From assembly GCF_048128805.1 (NCBI RefSeq), contig NC_135998.1, positions 12,274,656 to 12,338,655 on the forward strand: a stretch of 64,000 bases of DNA, given 5' to 3'. This stretch comes from Centroberyx gerrardi (Eukaryota; Chordata; Actinopteri; Beryciformes; Berycidae). Shown piece after piece: positions 1 through 10,500 of this stretch. The notes below the pieces were generated by a model. The model did no database searches. It worked only from the letters and a program-made list of their open reading frames with translations, and was not told where the DNA came from. The position numbers and the translations under genes were made by a program. The first letter of the stretch is position 1. Each line of letters opens with the position of its first letter.

Positions 1-299
1 CCAATGCAAATGTCACACACTGTTCCCACAGCTATTTTCCCAACAGGGCGAGACTCTCACTAAACAGGTTCTCAGCTTCATAGCAGCAGAAGCATTTATA
101 ACTACACTGCATTCACTGACTTCAGTCCAATTATCACAAGCAAAGGGATGTTGGTTGCCCAAATTTTACTTTACTTTTCACATCTGAGCAAATGTAACTA
201 GAGTTAATTTGTAAAAACCAGTGGAGTAAGGATTGGAATAAAAACTTGTAAGGACTAAAATTTGCTAATATACTGAAAAATGAAGCAACTGAAAGAGGG

Positions 300-795
300 T
301 TGCAGGGAGTTGGAGCCTATCCCAGCATGCATTGGGTGGAAGACAGGTAAACGCCCTGGACAGGTTGCCAGTCCATCACAGGTATAAAGCCGATGATACA
401 CTTGTACACTGGCAAATGTTTATTTGGGGCAAAATTTGCCATTTGGAAAATATTTTGGCCTGAGGACTAACCTGACAAATTTCCTTGTCTCTGATTAGTT
501 GATGACGAAACCCTGCCAGCAAAGCTTGCTCTCAATCAAGCTTGTCTAGATTTCAGACTGATACATTGTTTTCAGTGAGAAAATATTGCCTTAAAAATTT
601 GCCTGTGTATCATTACCTTAACAAAGACAATCACATTCACGCCTACGGATAATTTAGAGTCTCCAATCCACCTGAGTTACATGTCTTTGGGATGAGGGAG
701 GAAACTCATGCAAACACCTGGAGAAACATGCAAATCCACACAGAAAGAGCCGGGGATCAAACTCAAGTGCTTCTCACTGTGACAACTACTGAGCT
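300..795 (+). repeat. Fish LINE-like 3' tail, split by a small TIR element
   Basis: The stretches at about 300-383 and 621-795 resemble one common fish retroposon tail. The first has the 'GTTGCAGGGAGTTGGAGCC' and 'CAGTCCATCACAGG' motifs; the second has 'ACATTCACGCCTACGG', 'AATTTAGAGTC' and 'CATGCAAATCCACACAGAAAG'. They would be contiguous if the middle 235 bp were removed. The assignment rests on remembered similarity to teleost LINE/SINE tails; no ORF is preserved. Confidence 0.6.
384..620. mobile_element. Short non-autonomous TIR element (MITE) inserted in a LINE tail
   Basis: The left end near 388 reads GCCGATGATACAC and the reverse complement of the right end reads GGTAATGATACAC; both continue into GGCAAAT. 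The block interrupts the retroposon tail at 300-795, which defines its limits independently. It carries no coding capacity. I could not fix the target duplication, so the superfamily is open. Confidence 0.55.
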
Positions 796-1181
796 GTAAC
801 AGCATGACACAGCAAGCGGAAACATTATAGTACTATTAGATAATGTTGACAATACCCTTTGCATTTAAAGTACATAATATGAACGTAGAAGTTGTCAGAA
901 TTAGTCCAATATAGGTTTTGTGTTTCATTGTTCAGATTTATCCATTTTGTGCCACTATCTGTATCGACTGTAAGGTGCAAAACAGCTGAATCAAGACTGT
1001 GAAAACAACTCACCACTTAAAGGAATAGTTCACCCAAAAATGAAAATTCTGTCATCATCTACTCAGCCTCATGCCAAATGAAACACAGGTGAAATGTGTT
1101 AGTCCATGTAACACACAGGGAGGTTGCCAGCACAACTTCGTAGCAGCCTTCTCCAAAACAACTGAAGTCAATGGGGACCAG

Positions 1182-2448
1182 GGGCCTGTACTACGAAGCA
1201 GGATTTGGGGTTAGCGAGGTAACTTCAGGTTTAACCCTGGCTTTTCGGTCTCACAAAGGTGGTTCACTTTTAACCGGGGTAGATCACCATGGTAACTTAT
1301 GCTGCACGGCTAACCTGCTCCGGAGCAGGTTAAGTTCAGGGTATCGGATGAAAACGTATGAAAGGCCCGCCTTCTGACCAATCAGCTCTCTGGAAACAGG
1401 GAGTCACCATTCCTACAGGATCAGAGACAGGGAGTCACCATTCCTACAGGATCAGAAACTGAAAACTGTTATTTTTGAATGAACAGACAGTAAGAAGTGC
1501 TGTTCGCAGAGCGACGTGTTTACAGACCAGTAGAATCACGTTGTTTTCCATGATAACTTATTATATCGGAGATATAGCAGGTAGGCTATTTAATTGACCA
1601 TATTATTAATGGATTAAAGTTACTGTTGCATATATTAATTGCGCTGACTTTATTTAATTGGATTCCCAACAGTGTTTGGTTCAATGTCGGCTATTCATAT
1701 TCCATTACCGCAGCCCTGAAGAACAAGAGACCGACTTTATGAATAGAAGATCTTTTTACAGCCTCAATGTGTCCACAAACTATTTTATCAATGGAAAATA
1801 TGCCCACTGTGTCCTAATGACGGGGCAGTTCCTCCAGTAATCCTCTAGCCTTGGAAGCAGAAACAACTTTTACTTTTCGTTATGTTTTGTAATGCTGACA
1901 GTTATTCATTATAAGAATTTGTTCTTCTTGAGAGAAGAACCCAATGTTAGTAGCTATCCATTTCTTTCCGATACCCATGTGTTGAAAATGTCAGCAGGAA
2001 ATATTAGGGCTTATATCATCCTATAATTAGGTCTATTGTTTATGGCTTTTATAGTTTGATTAGCCTATTTTATTATTTTTGCCTATTTTTAGGCTATTAC
2101 TTATTTTTATAGTTTTGCGCTTATATTCTATGTCCTTTTCCCCGCTGAATCATATTACTTTTGCTGCACAACTATCTAATTTCCCCACGGGGATCAATAC
2201 TTTCATCTTATCTTATCCGAATTGTCTGATCTGGATCTGTCTGTTGCATGTGATTGGCTATTTGTTACAAACCCCGCCTCTTTCATGTGAACGCGCTCAT
2301 AGCTGGATAGGTAAATCCTGGGTTGACAGAGCCAGTTGATAACCAGCTACGTGAGACCGGTTATCAGGATCGCCAATGTTAGGTTTAGTGAAGCCGGCTA
2401 ACTCAAACATACCCTGACTTTGTTGAACTTGCTTCGTAGTATAGGCCC
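1182..2448. mobile_element. TIR element nested in the TTAA MITE; possibly PIF/Harbinger-like
   Basis: The left end reads GGGCCTGTACTACGAAGCA and the reverse complement of the right end reads GGGCCTATACTACGAAGCA. It is flanked by CAG at 1179-1181 and CTG at 2449-2451. The outer MITE's other arm shows the empty site to be GGGAC-CAG-TTCTT, so the insertion lies exactly at a CWG triplet. CWG duplications are known for some fish Harbinger elements, which is why I lean that way, although the middle base differs here. If CAG belongs to the TIR, hAT is an alternative. No transposase frame survives. Confidence 0.65.
1396..1457 (+). repeat. Two-copy 31-bp tandem repeat
   Basis: A 31-bp unit beginning ACAGGGAGTCACCATTCC occurs at 1396-1426 and again at 1427-1457 with one difference at the end. 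It lies inside the nested TIR element and looks like a simple internal duplication. Confidence 0.85.
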
Positions 2449-2754
2449 CTGTTCTTTAGAGTTCCAAAACAAAAACAGCCAAACAATCACACTGTGAATA
2501 GAAAGACCTATACACCATTATTTGTTGCAAATCAATCAGCTGTAGTTAAGATTTGCACTAAATTATGGTGTAAATATACTGTAGGTCTTTTTGGAACTCT
2601 GAAGAACTGGTCCCCACTGACTTCAGTTATTTTGGAGAAGGCTGCTATGGAGTTGTGCTGGCAACCTCCCTGTGTGTTATATGGACAAACTTCACCTGTG
2701 TTTCAACTGGCATGAGGGTGAGTAGATGATGACAGAATTTTCATATTCTTTTAA

Positions 2755-4064
2755 ACAAATACTGACGTGTCTTTCTGAGCATTTTGAAACTGGTTTTGGA
2801 CTGTAAATTCTGTAAATTGAAAGCTGCTATCAAATATCCATTCTGGATTGAAATACTTGAAGTTACTGTACTGAAGATGAACATTTTGAGATCAGATTGG
2901 TTCAGGGTCTGTAGGTCACGTACCTTGGAAGCAACTGGAGAAATCAAAATATTCCTGTAAATTTATTGAGAAGCAATTGTGCATCATGTGTGTATCTTCC
3001 TCAGTAGTTTTGGTGTCTTTTGGTCACGAGATGCACAAGCAATTGAAAAGAATAAGGTATTATCATACAAATATTTACATAAAAATGTAGTTTGTCACTA
3101 AACTAAACGCAGCAGCACAGCATATAAACTTAATTTTTGGATAAAATTAAAACTGAATTAAAACTTACTTACAAGCAAATGAAAAAGTAAGACACAGTTC
3201 CAAATATTAACTGAAGCACTTAAAAAGCTTTGGGGTGTTCATGGTGTTGTTCATCCTTGGACTTTGAAATGAATTAGGATTGGAAGATCCTAATCATGTG
3301 TCAAATACCCAAACTCAAAATATCTCTAGTCTGGTAAGGTCTACACCTCGAGTTAATTAGTGAACATTCATAACCTGAGCTCGTCTACATTCAACATAAC
3401 TTATGATTACTCTTCTTTTGGTTTTGGTTTTCTGATCCTGGTGGGCATGTCCTTTGTTACATTTTGTATTTCCAAAATACTGACCTGTTTGGAGGCAGTT
3501 TTTGTTTTTTTATTTCCTGAATCAAAATCTATTAATTGAAAAGTCAACAAGCAACTTACTGGTCGTCCTGTGCAAGTTATCAGATTTGTTCAATAAATAC
3601 AAAATGATCCAGGTGATTTTCCCCCACTAGCAATGTGCATCAAGTCCTTGCAAATATGCACAGCATTGTCAACACGGTTACATAAATCAGTGCATCATTA
3701 CCCCTTGCAGGGCATCGTAGTGGCTGCACGGCCCTGAGCATCTGCTTATTTTGCGTAATGGACCAGGCTGGCGGTGACAGCGATAACAACGGCTCCTGTA
3801 AAATAGGTTTTTTTTTTGTGTGTTGGAGAACGACCTTGATGAAGCAGGCTGCCATGGTTGAATTCATATAGTGGAGACACTGCCATTAATATACTGTAGT
3901 ACTTTAAAAGTCCCTTGAAAGTGAAAACGCTCCTTATGATGATATGCATATTTAACATATGAATGACCCCAGTAAATCCGACTTTAGGGAAGCCATGGCT
4001 GCAAAGTGCAATTAAGATTTTTAGTCAATGTCCAACACAGACTGCTACAGACTGAACCTTGGTT
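2755..4064. other. Intergenic DNA downstream of rnf170, no feature recognised
   Basis: The sequence is AT-rich and unique-looking, with no ORF above about 75 codons, no clear splice-bounded exon and no TIR pair that I could see. It probably separates the MITE cluster from the 3' end of rnf170. Confidence 0.5.
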
Positions 4065-4585
4065 TAAATTGTAATACATCAGGTTTTTATTTATTCATTG
4101 TAAGAATTTAAAATTTAAAGCTCTGCTGTTTCATCTGCACATATATGCTAGGCTGTAAAGAGAGACTGGTAGCAATGCTCGCTAAATATTTCCCACAGGT
4201 AGCTGAATGGGCCATAAGGATCTACATGGATTACTGTAATGTTGGTACGAAGTGGAAATCCAAAACATACCTTATGTTTTGTAGTCTCTTAGCATTGGAA
4301 TTGTTATGATTCAATCTATGCACAATTAGCAGTGAATTCTATTTACAAAATCAACACATACGATTCAAAGTATTTCGCTAACCCCTGTCAAATCACAACA
4401 TGACACCCCAGGCCACTAAATAAACCCATTTGAGAGAACCGGCATTATCAATCAACTGTCCTACAACCATTTACTCAGTCTCTCCGTGTCCATAACGTGT
4501 CGACACCTCGGATGCAGAGTCCACTCTTCCAGAGTTTCTTTGCATGATAAGAGCAAACCAGAGCCCCGTTTTTTTAACTGAGCAC
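4065..4585 (-). other. rnf170: rnf170 3' UTR with candidate poly(A) signal
   Basis: This follows the rnf170 stop codon on the minus strand. A minus-strand AATAAA (plus-strand TTTATT at 4086-4091) lies about 500 nt past the stop and is the first canonical signal I found. Cleavage near 4065-4075 is therefore inferred. A longer UTR using signals further left cannot be excluded. Confidence 0.45.
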
Positions 4586-7500
4586 CTAGCCGTTCAGTCT
4601 CTGCGTAACCACCTCTCTGTACATGATAGAGATGTAAACGAAGAGGAGCAGGATGACGAAGAAGTCATCCATGAATCCCAGGAGGCCGAAAAGCGCCTCA
4701 GGGAGGAAGTCGAGCGGCGAGGCCAGGTAGGTGATCGCACCGACGAGGCAGAGAAGAATCCGGATCCTGAACATCCAGAACAGGCCGCCCACTGAAAACA
4801 TCTCCCTGAAGGCGTGACGGAGCAGGGTGGGCACGTCCCGCAGCCGGTCCATCAGCTGGAGGGGCAGAGGAGAGACGGGGAGAAAAACGTTTATTATGGG
4901 AATGTCTGTCCTGTATTATATTGCGCAACACAAGTCAGTATCTCATACTGCATACTTTTAAACACAATTTTGGAGACATTACTGGAGATATGCATGTCAT
5001 TTTATCATGCAATCATACATGTCTTGTCCCATGTTTCCTTGTTCATGAAAAGCTGAGGTAAACAAGAAATTTCTCCTATTATGATCATACTGGAGAGCAA
5101 AGTAATGGATACTTTTTGAACACATATTGTAAAACATAGACATGCAAAATATATTTAAATATGCATGTGGTATACAGTAAGTCAAATTAACCTTTAAATA
5201 CTGCTGCCTAAATGTATAAAAAGCTATAGCATGCTCACAGATCTTGGCTGTCCTGAGAACCTGCAGTTGTAATCGTTGATGTCTCTCAGGATTAGCTGGG
5301 GCTCGGCCTCCCCGTCCTGCACCCTCTGAGGAGCGGCGTGCTCATGGAAGAGAGGGAACAGCAATGTCACCTGGACAAGGAAAGAAACAGACAAATTACA
5401 ATCATGACAATACTAGCAATACTAATAAGAACTGTTAATCATAAGACTTGCATCAATAATACATCAACAATAATATTTTCCCAAATAAGTAGGGTAAAAA
5501 AAATGTAAACTGAAGCAGAATAGTATTTCAGCCCTACAGCTTGAAACTCAGCAAATTGCCCATTGAGATCACTTCCTTTATCTCTACAGGGATATTTGGC
5601 AGCAAGGGACACTGACAGCTACTACCAAAAAAAAAAAGTTTGGATGATATTCCTAGTATTCTATGTCCAACAATTGCTCACCATTTGTCTGCAGATGGGG
5701 CAGTTAATAGCACCCAGCCAGGTGCCATACCTCCAATAGGCTATAATGCAGGAACCTGCAGAGCAAGACGAATAACACTGTACTTTATAGGAGAAATAAG
5801 TACAAATACAAGATTGGTTAATTCTATCAAACTAGGACATGTATTCCTGAATTATGCTCAGCTTAATTTGCGTACTTGCGAATCAATTCAACTGAATTCT
5901 GCCTCATATTTCTGCTTATTATTGTTTGACCCAAACTTTGTCAGCTAACTACTTAAAGTTAAAACCATTCTAACTCCCCTCTAATTAGCACCGGGTATGA
6001 ACTTTTTTAAGGAAAAAAAAAACAAACAAACACAAATCAACTCAACTTTTGCCAAAAAGGAGAGCTGACGAAATAGATTATCATCAAGAAGTGATGGTTA
6101 CAAAGTTGCTAACAGAGGGGTGAAGATGTCTCCAGCAGTGATGAGCGTCTCCAATTTGTCTTTACATTTCACAATGTGGACAATCTTTCTTTGCTTATTG
6201 CATATTACTAGCAGCTATACAACAGTCTCACCACAGAAGAGGTGTCCACAGTTGGTCTCTACAGGCAGAACAGCCTGCTGTAAACACACAGGACAAGACA
6301 TGTCTGTGTAATACTGCTGCCTGGCCTCGGATTGAGGATTTTCATCCTGCCAAAAAGGAACAGAATGCATACATATCAAAAATTGATATGAGGGTTATCA
6401 TATAGCAGCAAGTTATGAAATGACATAAAAGGACATGACATGTATTCATAGCACTATAGTATAAGCTTTGTTGGAGGGATCTCATCTTAACATAAAGGGG
6501 GGGACAAAACAATTGTATTATGTATAAAGGGTAACACCAGTCATCACTCCTGCAACACCTCAAAGTAGGGATAGGAATCGAGAACCGGTTCCAGTTGAGA
6601 ACCGGTTCCAAATTGTCTGATCCATCGGAATCGTATGCCTCCGAGGTTATCAATTCCTTTTATCGATGCTGGCATGTTTTTCTGACAGTTGCGCATGCGC
6701 ATTGCAAAAACTCATGCGTCATGACGTCAAACTCTGCCTCTACGCTGCTGGAAACTTGCAACAAGGAGTCATGGTGGAGAGGAAGAAACGGTCCAAAGTG
6801 TGGCTTCATTTCACGAAGAAAGATGACAACAGTGCTACTTGTAACGTCTGTAAAATGATCATTTCTGTGTTCACACATAGCGTTTTTTGATGTGGAAAAA
6901 GCGCTGCCTGGAACGCTTTTTGTGAGGAGAAATAAAAAGCGGATCACGGCAACGTCACCTGACGTTAGCTGAGCCATAGAGATATAACAGTAGAGGGGAC
7001 ATGTCATAGAGAATTCCTATTCTGGAATGGGACCATATGGCAGCCATCTTACCTGGGTACACTTCTCAGCTGACTGTCATTGGAATCAATGGTGAAAGTG
7101 GCTTATGCTGCCATTATAATGCTAATTTTTTTATTGAGACATCACTACTACTTTTTATTTAGCTCACTGTATGCAAGACAACTGTGACTGTCTAAAATGG
7201 TACCAAACATGAGCATTTTTTGTAGTCTGTAGATAAAAATAGCTAAACTATGTTAAGTAATTATGTTTTAAATCATAAAGATTATCTTCTAGAAGTATTT
7301 TAATAGTGCATTTACTTTACAGAAACTATGAATCCTATTTTCAAGAAGACTTTATAATTCTCAGATTTCTTTGGTACTCTTTGGTACTGACTAGTTGTAT
7401 TAAGAGTATATATGAAAATCTGCTTATTTTTAATGTAAAACCCCCAAATGATCTGTTGTTGTAACAACAGACAGATGTTGGCAGCAATTAAATATCGACA

Positions 7501-10500
7501 TCACTGAAACACACCTAACAATACACCCAGATAAAATATACAATAAAAGGCAAATGTAATGCCATTAAGTGGTTAGTGTGACAGCTTTAAGCCAATTTAA
7601 GCAGGTAATAATGGACATAGGCCCTTGTAATGTTTCTGTTGTGTAGTTATACACCAAACGAACGACTTACTGAACAGCAACATGGTTTATTAACCGATGT
7701 TTGTACACGCACAGTTATCTGTCTCGCTGACTGTGTTACATCTCTATGAGCTGAGCAGCTGCTAGCTCACTAACCAGCTGGTTAGCACTTCTAGCAGACA
7801 GGACAGTGTTGTGCAACAAGCAAAGGCTTACCAGATATTTCCAATACATGTCCAGTATAATCCCACACTGCCTTTATGATCGCTGTTGCGGTAACGGAAA
7901 TTCACTTATTACAACGACCCGTTTCTCCACCGGCACTTTCACTTTCTCCGTATTTGTTGTTGCTATGGGAAACGGCCAGCGTCTCTGTCATCGCGATTAG
8001 TCGGCTGGAAAAGGCGGTTCACGTCACCCGGCGCTTTTCTGAAAAGTTGAACATTTCTCAACTTTTGAAAGCGCTCCGCTCTGACGAAAGAAACGCCGCT
8101 GCAGCGCTTTTCGGGAGCGGCTGCCTTTTGATGCGCCTTGCGGCCGCTTCCCATTACTTTTAATGAGAAAAGGGTGCTGGCGGTTGGGGAAAAAACGCTG
8201 TGTGTGAACGCAGCCTTAAGGGTGGAAACACCAGCAATATGTTGAAACATCTTAGGGTAACCATCTAAAGATCTAATTTGTTTTCCAAGTTATATCATTT
8301 TAAGAAAAGGAGCATTGTAATTTTTTTTAACATGTTCAAATGTTATTAGGCAGACATTCTACACTGTGTTCAGACTCAAGAGATAATAAAACAGCTGCGT
8401 TGACGCTGAAAACCTGTGTAGGCCTACTTTTTTTTTCCACACAGAAAATTGATCGGGAATCGATAAGGGAATCGATAAAGAACCGGACCGATAAGCAGAA
8501 TCGATAATGGCATTGGTATCAATAAAATCTTATCAATTCCCATCCCTACCTCAAAGTGCATTATCTCATTTATACCATGGTCAATCAATCCATATTTTCC
8601 TAGAGTGAAATGTCTAGAATTTGTTCACAATTAATTTTAAGAAAGACGGTCCTTTCACAACTTTCTGTGGCTGTTGAGCAACATGCACAGATCTGCTGCT
8701 TGCTTCAGCCTTCCAGTACTTTCTAGGCCAAACACTTAACAGATATCCAAAAATCAAATACATACCACACATATAAACACAGACCTGCTGTGCGATCTCT
8801 TTCTTGTTGTAAGCCAGGTATTTCCTGGAAACTAGAATTTTTCCCTAACATACATTTAGCTACTGCAGTCACACATTTCACATTAAACTAGTAGTGACAC
8901 AATATCACTGTTAGGTCAGCTTATGCAAAGGGCTTCATGGGATGATGACAGCATCCGAGTTGCATTGTGATTTTGAAACTGAGGACTCTTTCTTTGAAAC
9001 TATTGTTTTTTGATGCCATAATCAGCATTTTGAAGACAATTTGAAAACCCATTTATTCAGCTGGCATATAGGCTAATAAAGTTAAAGCTCAAATGTTGCT
9101 GGCATCTCAATTCAGAATGGCAATCAAACAGTTGCATCTGAGCTGCTGCCTGGTTCTACTGCATGTTAACCAAATTTAACACCGCTCCAGCTAATCAGAA
9201 GTGAGTATTCTCTCAGGCCATGTTATAAGTAAGGGATAATACCAGATGCATGCTCCAAAATTTGAATGGACGCTCAGTCTGCCTCTCCCTCTATAGTGAG
9301 ACGTGTCTGTGTGGGTGTGAAGTGTGAGGTGTGTGTTGCACACAAGACAAACAGGGAGGCGCTGAAGCAGGGATACATAATAAAAATTAGGGATGCACCG
9401 ATCCGATACTGATATCGGATATCGGTCCGATACTGACTCAAATAGCTGGATCGGGTATCGGTGACAATGGGGCCGATCTATTCAATTCAATTCTATGTTT
9501 ATGTCTACGTGCGCATACTACGTCATGCGTCAGCAGCGCGCCGGTAGACCCGGCCATTTGCCTTCGGTCCGTCCGGTGGCTCCTCCGGTCCAGCAGCTCC
9601 GGAGGATCCCGGAGGATCCCGCCTGCCGCGCGCAGCGTCTCCCGCACTGAATTCTCGCTCGTGGGGCGCGAGCCTCCCGCAGCTAGCATCCAGGCTAACA
9701 AGCTAACCTGGCGCCCAACCCTCATAACAGAGCCGGGGTCGGGGTGAGCTGACCGGGGGTCGGGGTGAGCTGACCGGGGGTCGGTGCTGATGCTCGGTAG
9801 TTAAAAACACACCTGCATGAATACTTTGTCTCGGTTATATGTTTAAACTCTCCCGGGTCACCGCGCGGCCGAGCAGGCTGCCATTTAACCTGTGAGGTAA
9901 AGTAGTTTTCCACCAATTATACAATCGGCGCGTCCAGCCAGACTCCATTCATAAATCCAAGGTTTACGGGGACTCGGCTGTAGGTCAACGTTGTTTCCTG
10001 CCACAACACGATTTAAAGCGTTTTCCGTGTTCGTCAGGTACTGCTGCTCCATTCCGCCGACACATAGTCAGACTAACATACCTTGATTTTTTTTGTGAGG
10101 GCTGTTTCATAAAGCAAGATTACCAGTTAAGCCAGAGTTATTTCAGTAATTTAGGTTTATTCTGCATATTTTGAATGTTTTGTTTTTACCAAGTTACTTG
10201 TTTATACTACTTGTGTGAATTGTGATTTAATTTATCAAGTTTGTTTGCACTAGTTTGTGACTTAATTGTGATTTAATGTTTACATTTTGTTCTCATTTGA
10301 TGCAGTTGTATTGTTTTATACTGGAATTTTAATTCCTGACCAATTTGTTGCTGCATTTAAAAGGTTTACACTTGAATTGTAATTCCTGTTAATTTTGAAG
10401 ATGTTTTACCAAGTTGCTGGAGCACGATTATTTATTATTTTAATAATAAATAACAATTGAGTACATTTATATCTATGTATTTATTTGTTACATTTTGTTT

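Larger units (their letters stand above)
1021..2750. mobile_element. TTAA-flanked MITE with long terminal inverted repeats
   Basis: The left arm starts with AGGAATAG after TTAA at 1017-1020. The right arm ends with the complement of ARGAATA before TTAA at 2751-2754. The shared arm sequence includes GAAAATTCTGTCATCATCTA, CTCATGCC and AACTGAAGTCARTGGGGAC. The right arm lacks about 12 bp near its tip. The arms are typical of a very abundant fish MITE. Its middle is occupied by the younger element at 1182-2448. TTAA duplications suit piggyBac or Kolobok types, but I cannot name the family. Confidence 0.75.
6566..8548 (+). mobile_element. hAT DNA transposon derivative with 8-bp TSD
   Basis: The left end reads TAGGGATAGGAATCGA and the reverse complement of the right end TAGGGATGGGAATTGA. 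Both are flanked by the perfect 8-bp direct repeat CCTCAAAG at 6558-6565 and 8549-8556. Subterminal copies of ATCGATA and AACCGG-type words are plentiful. An 8-bp duplication and TAGGGATG-like tips are hAT traits. It retains a remnant BED zinc-finger exon (6771 on) but no catalytic DDE/RW region, so it is non-autonomous. A second element with its own TIRs is nested inside. It lies in an rnf170 intron, antisense to that gene. Confidence 0.92.

Noticed and set aside
6660-7007. 115-codon minus-strand frame
   Set aside because: Antisense to the hAT BED exon and crosses the nested element border; not a separate gene.
7430-7480. 20-bp palindrome TCTGTTGTTGTAACAACAGA as a possible operator or hairpin gene
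   Set aside because: It lies inside the nested transposon and has no terminator or RNA context in a vertebrate genome.
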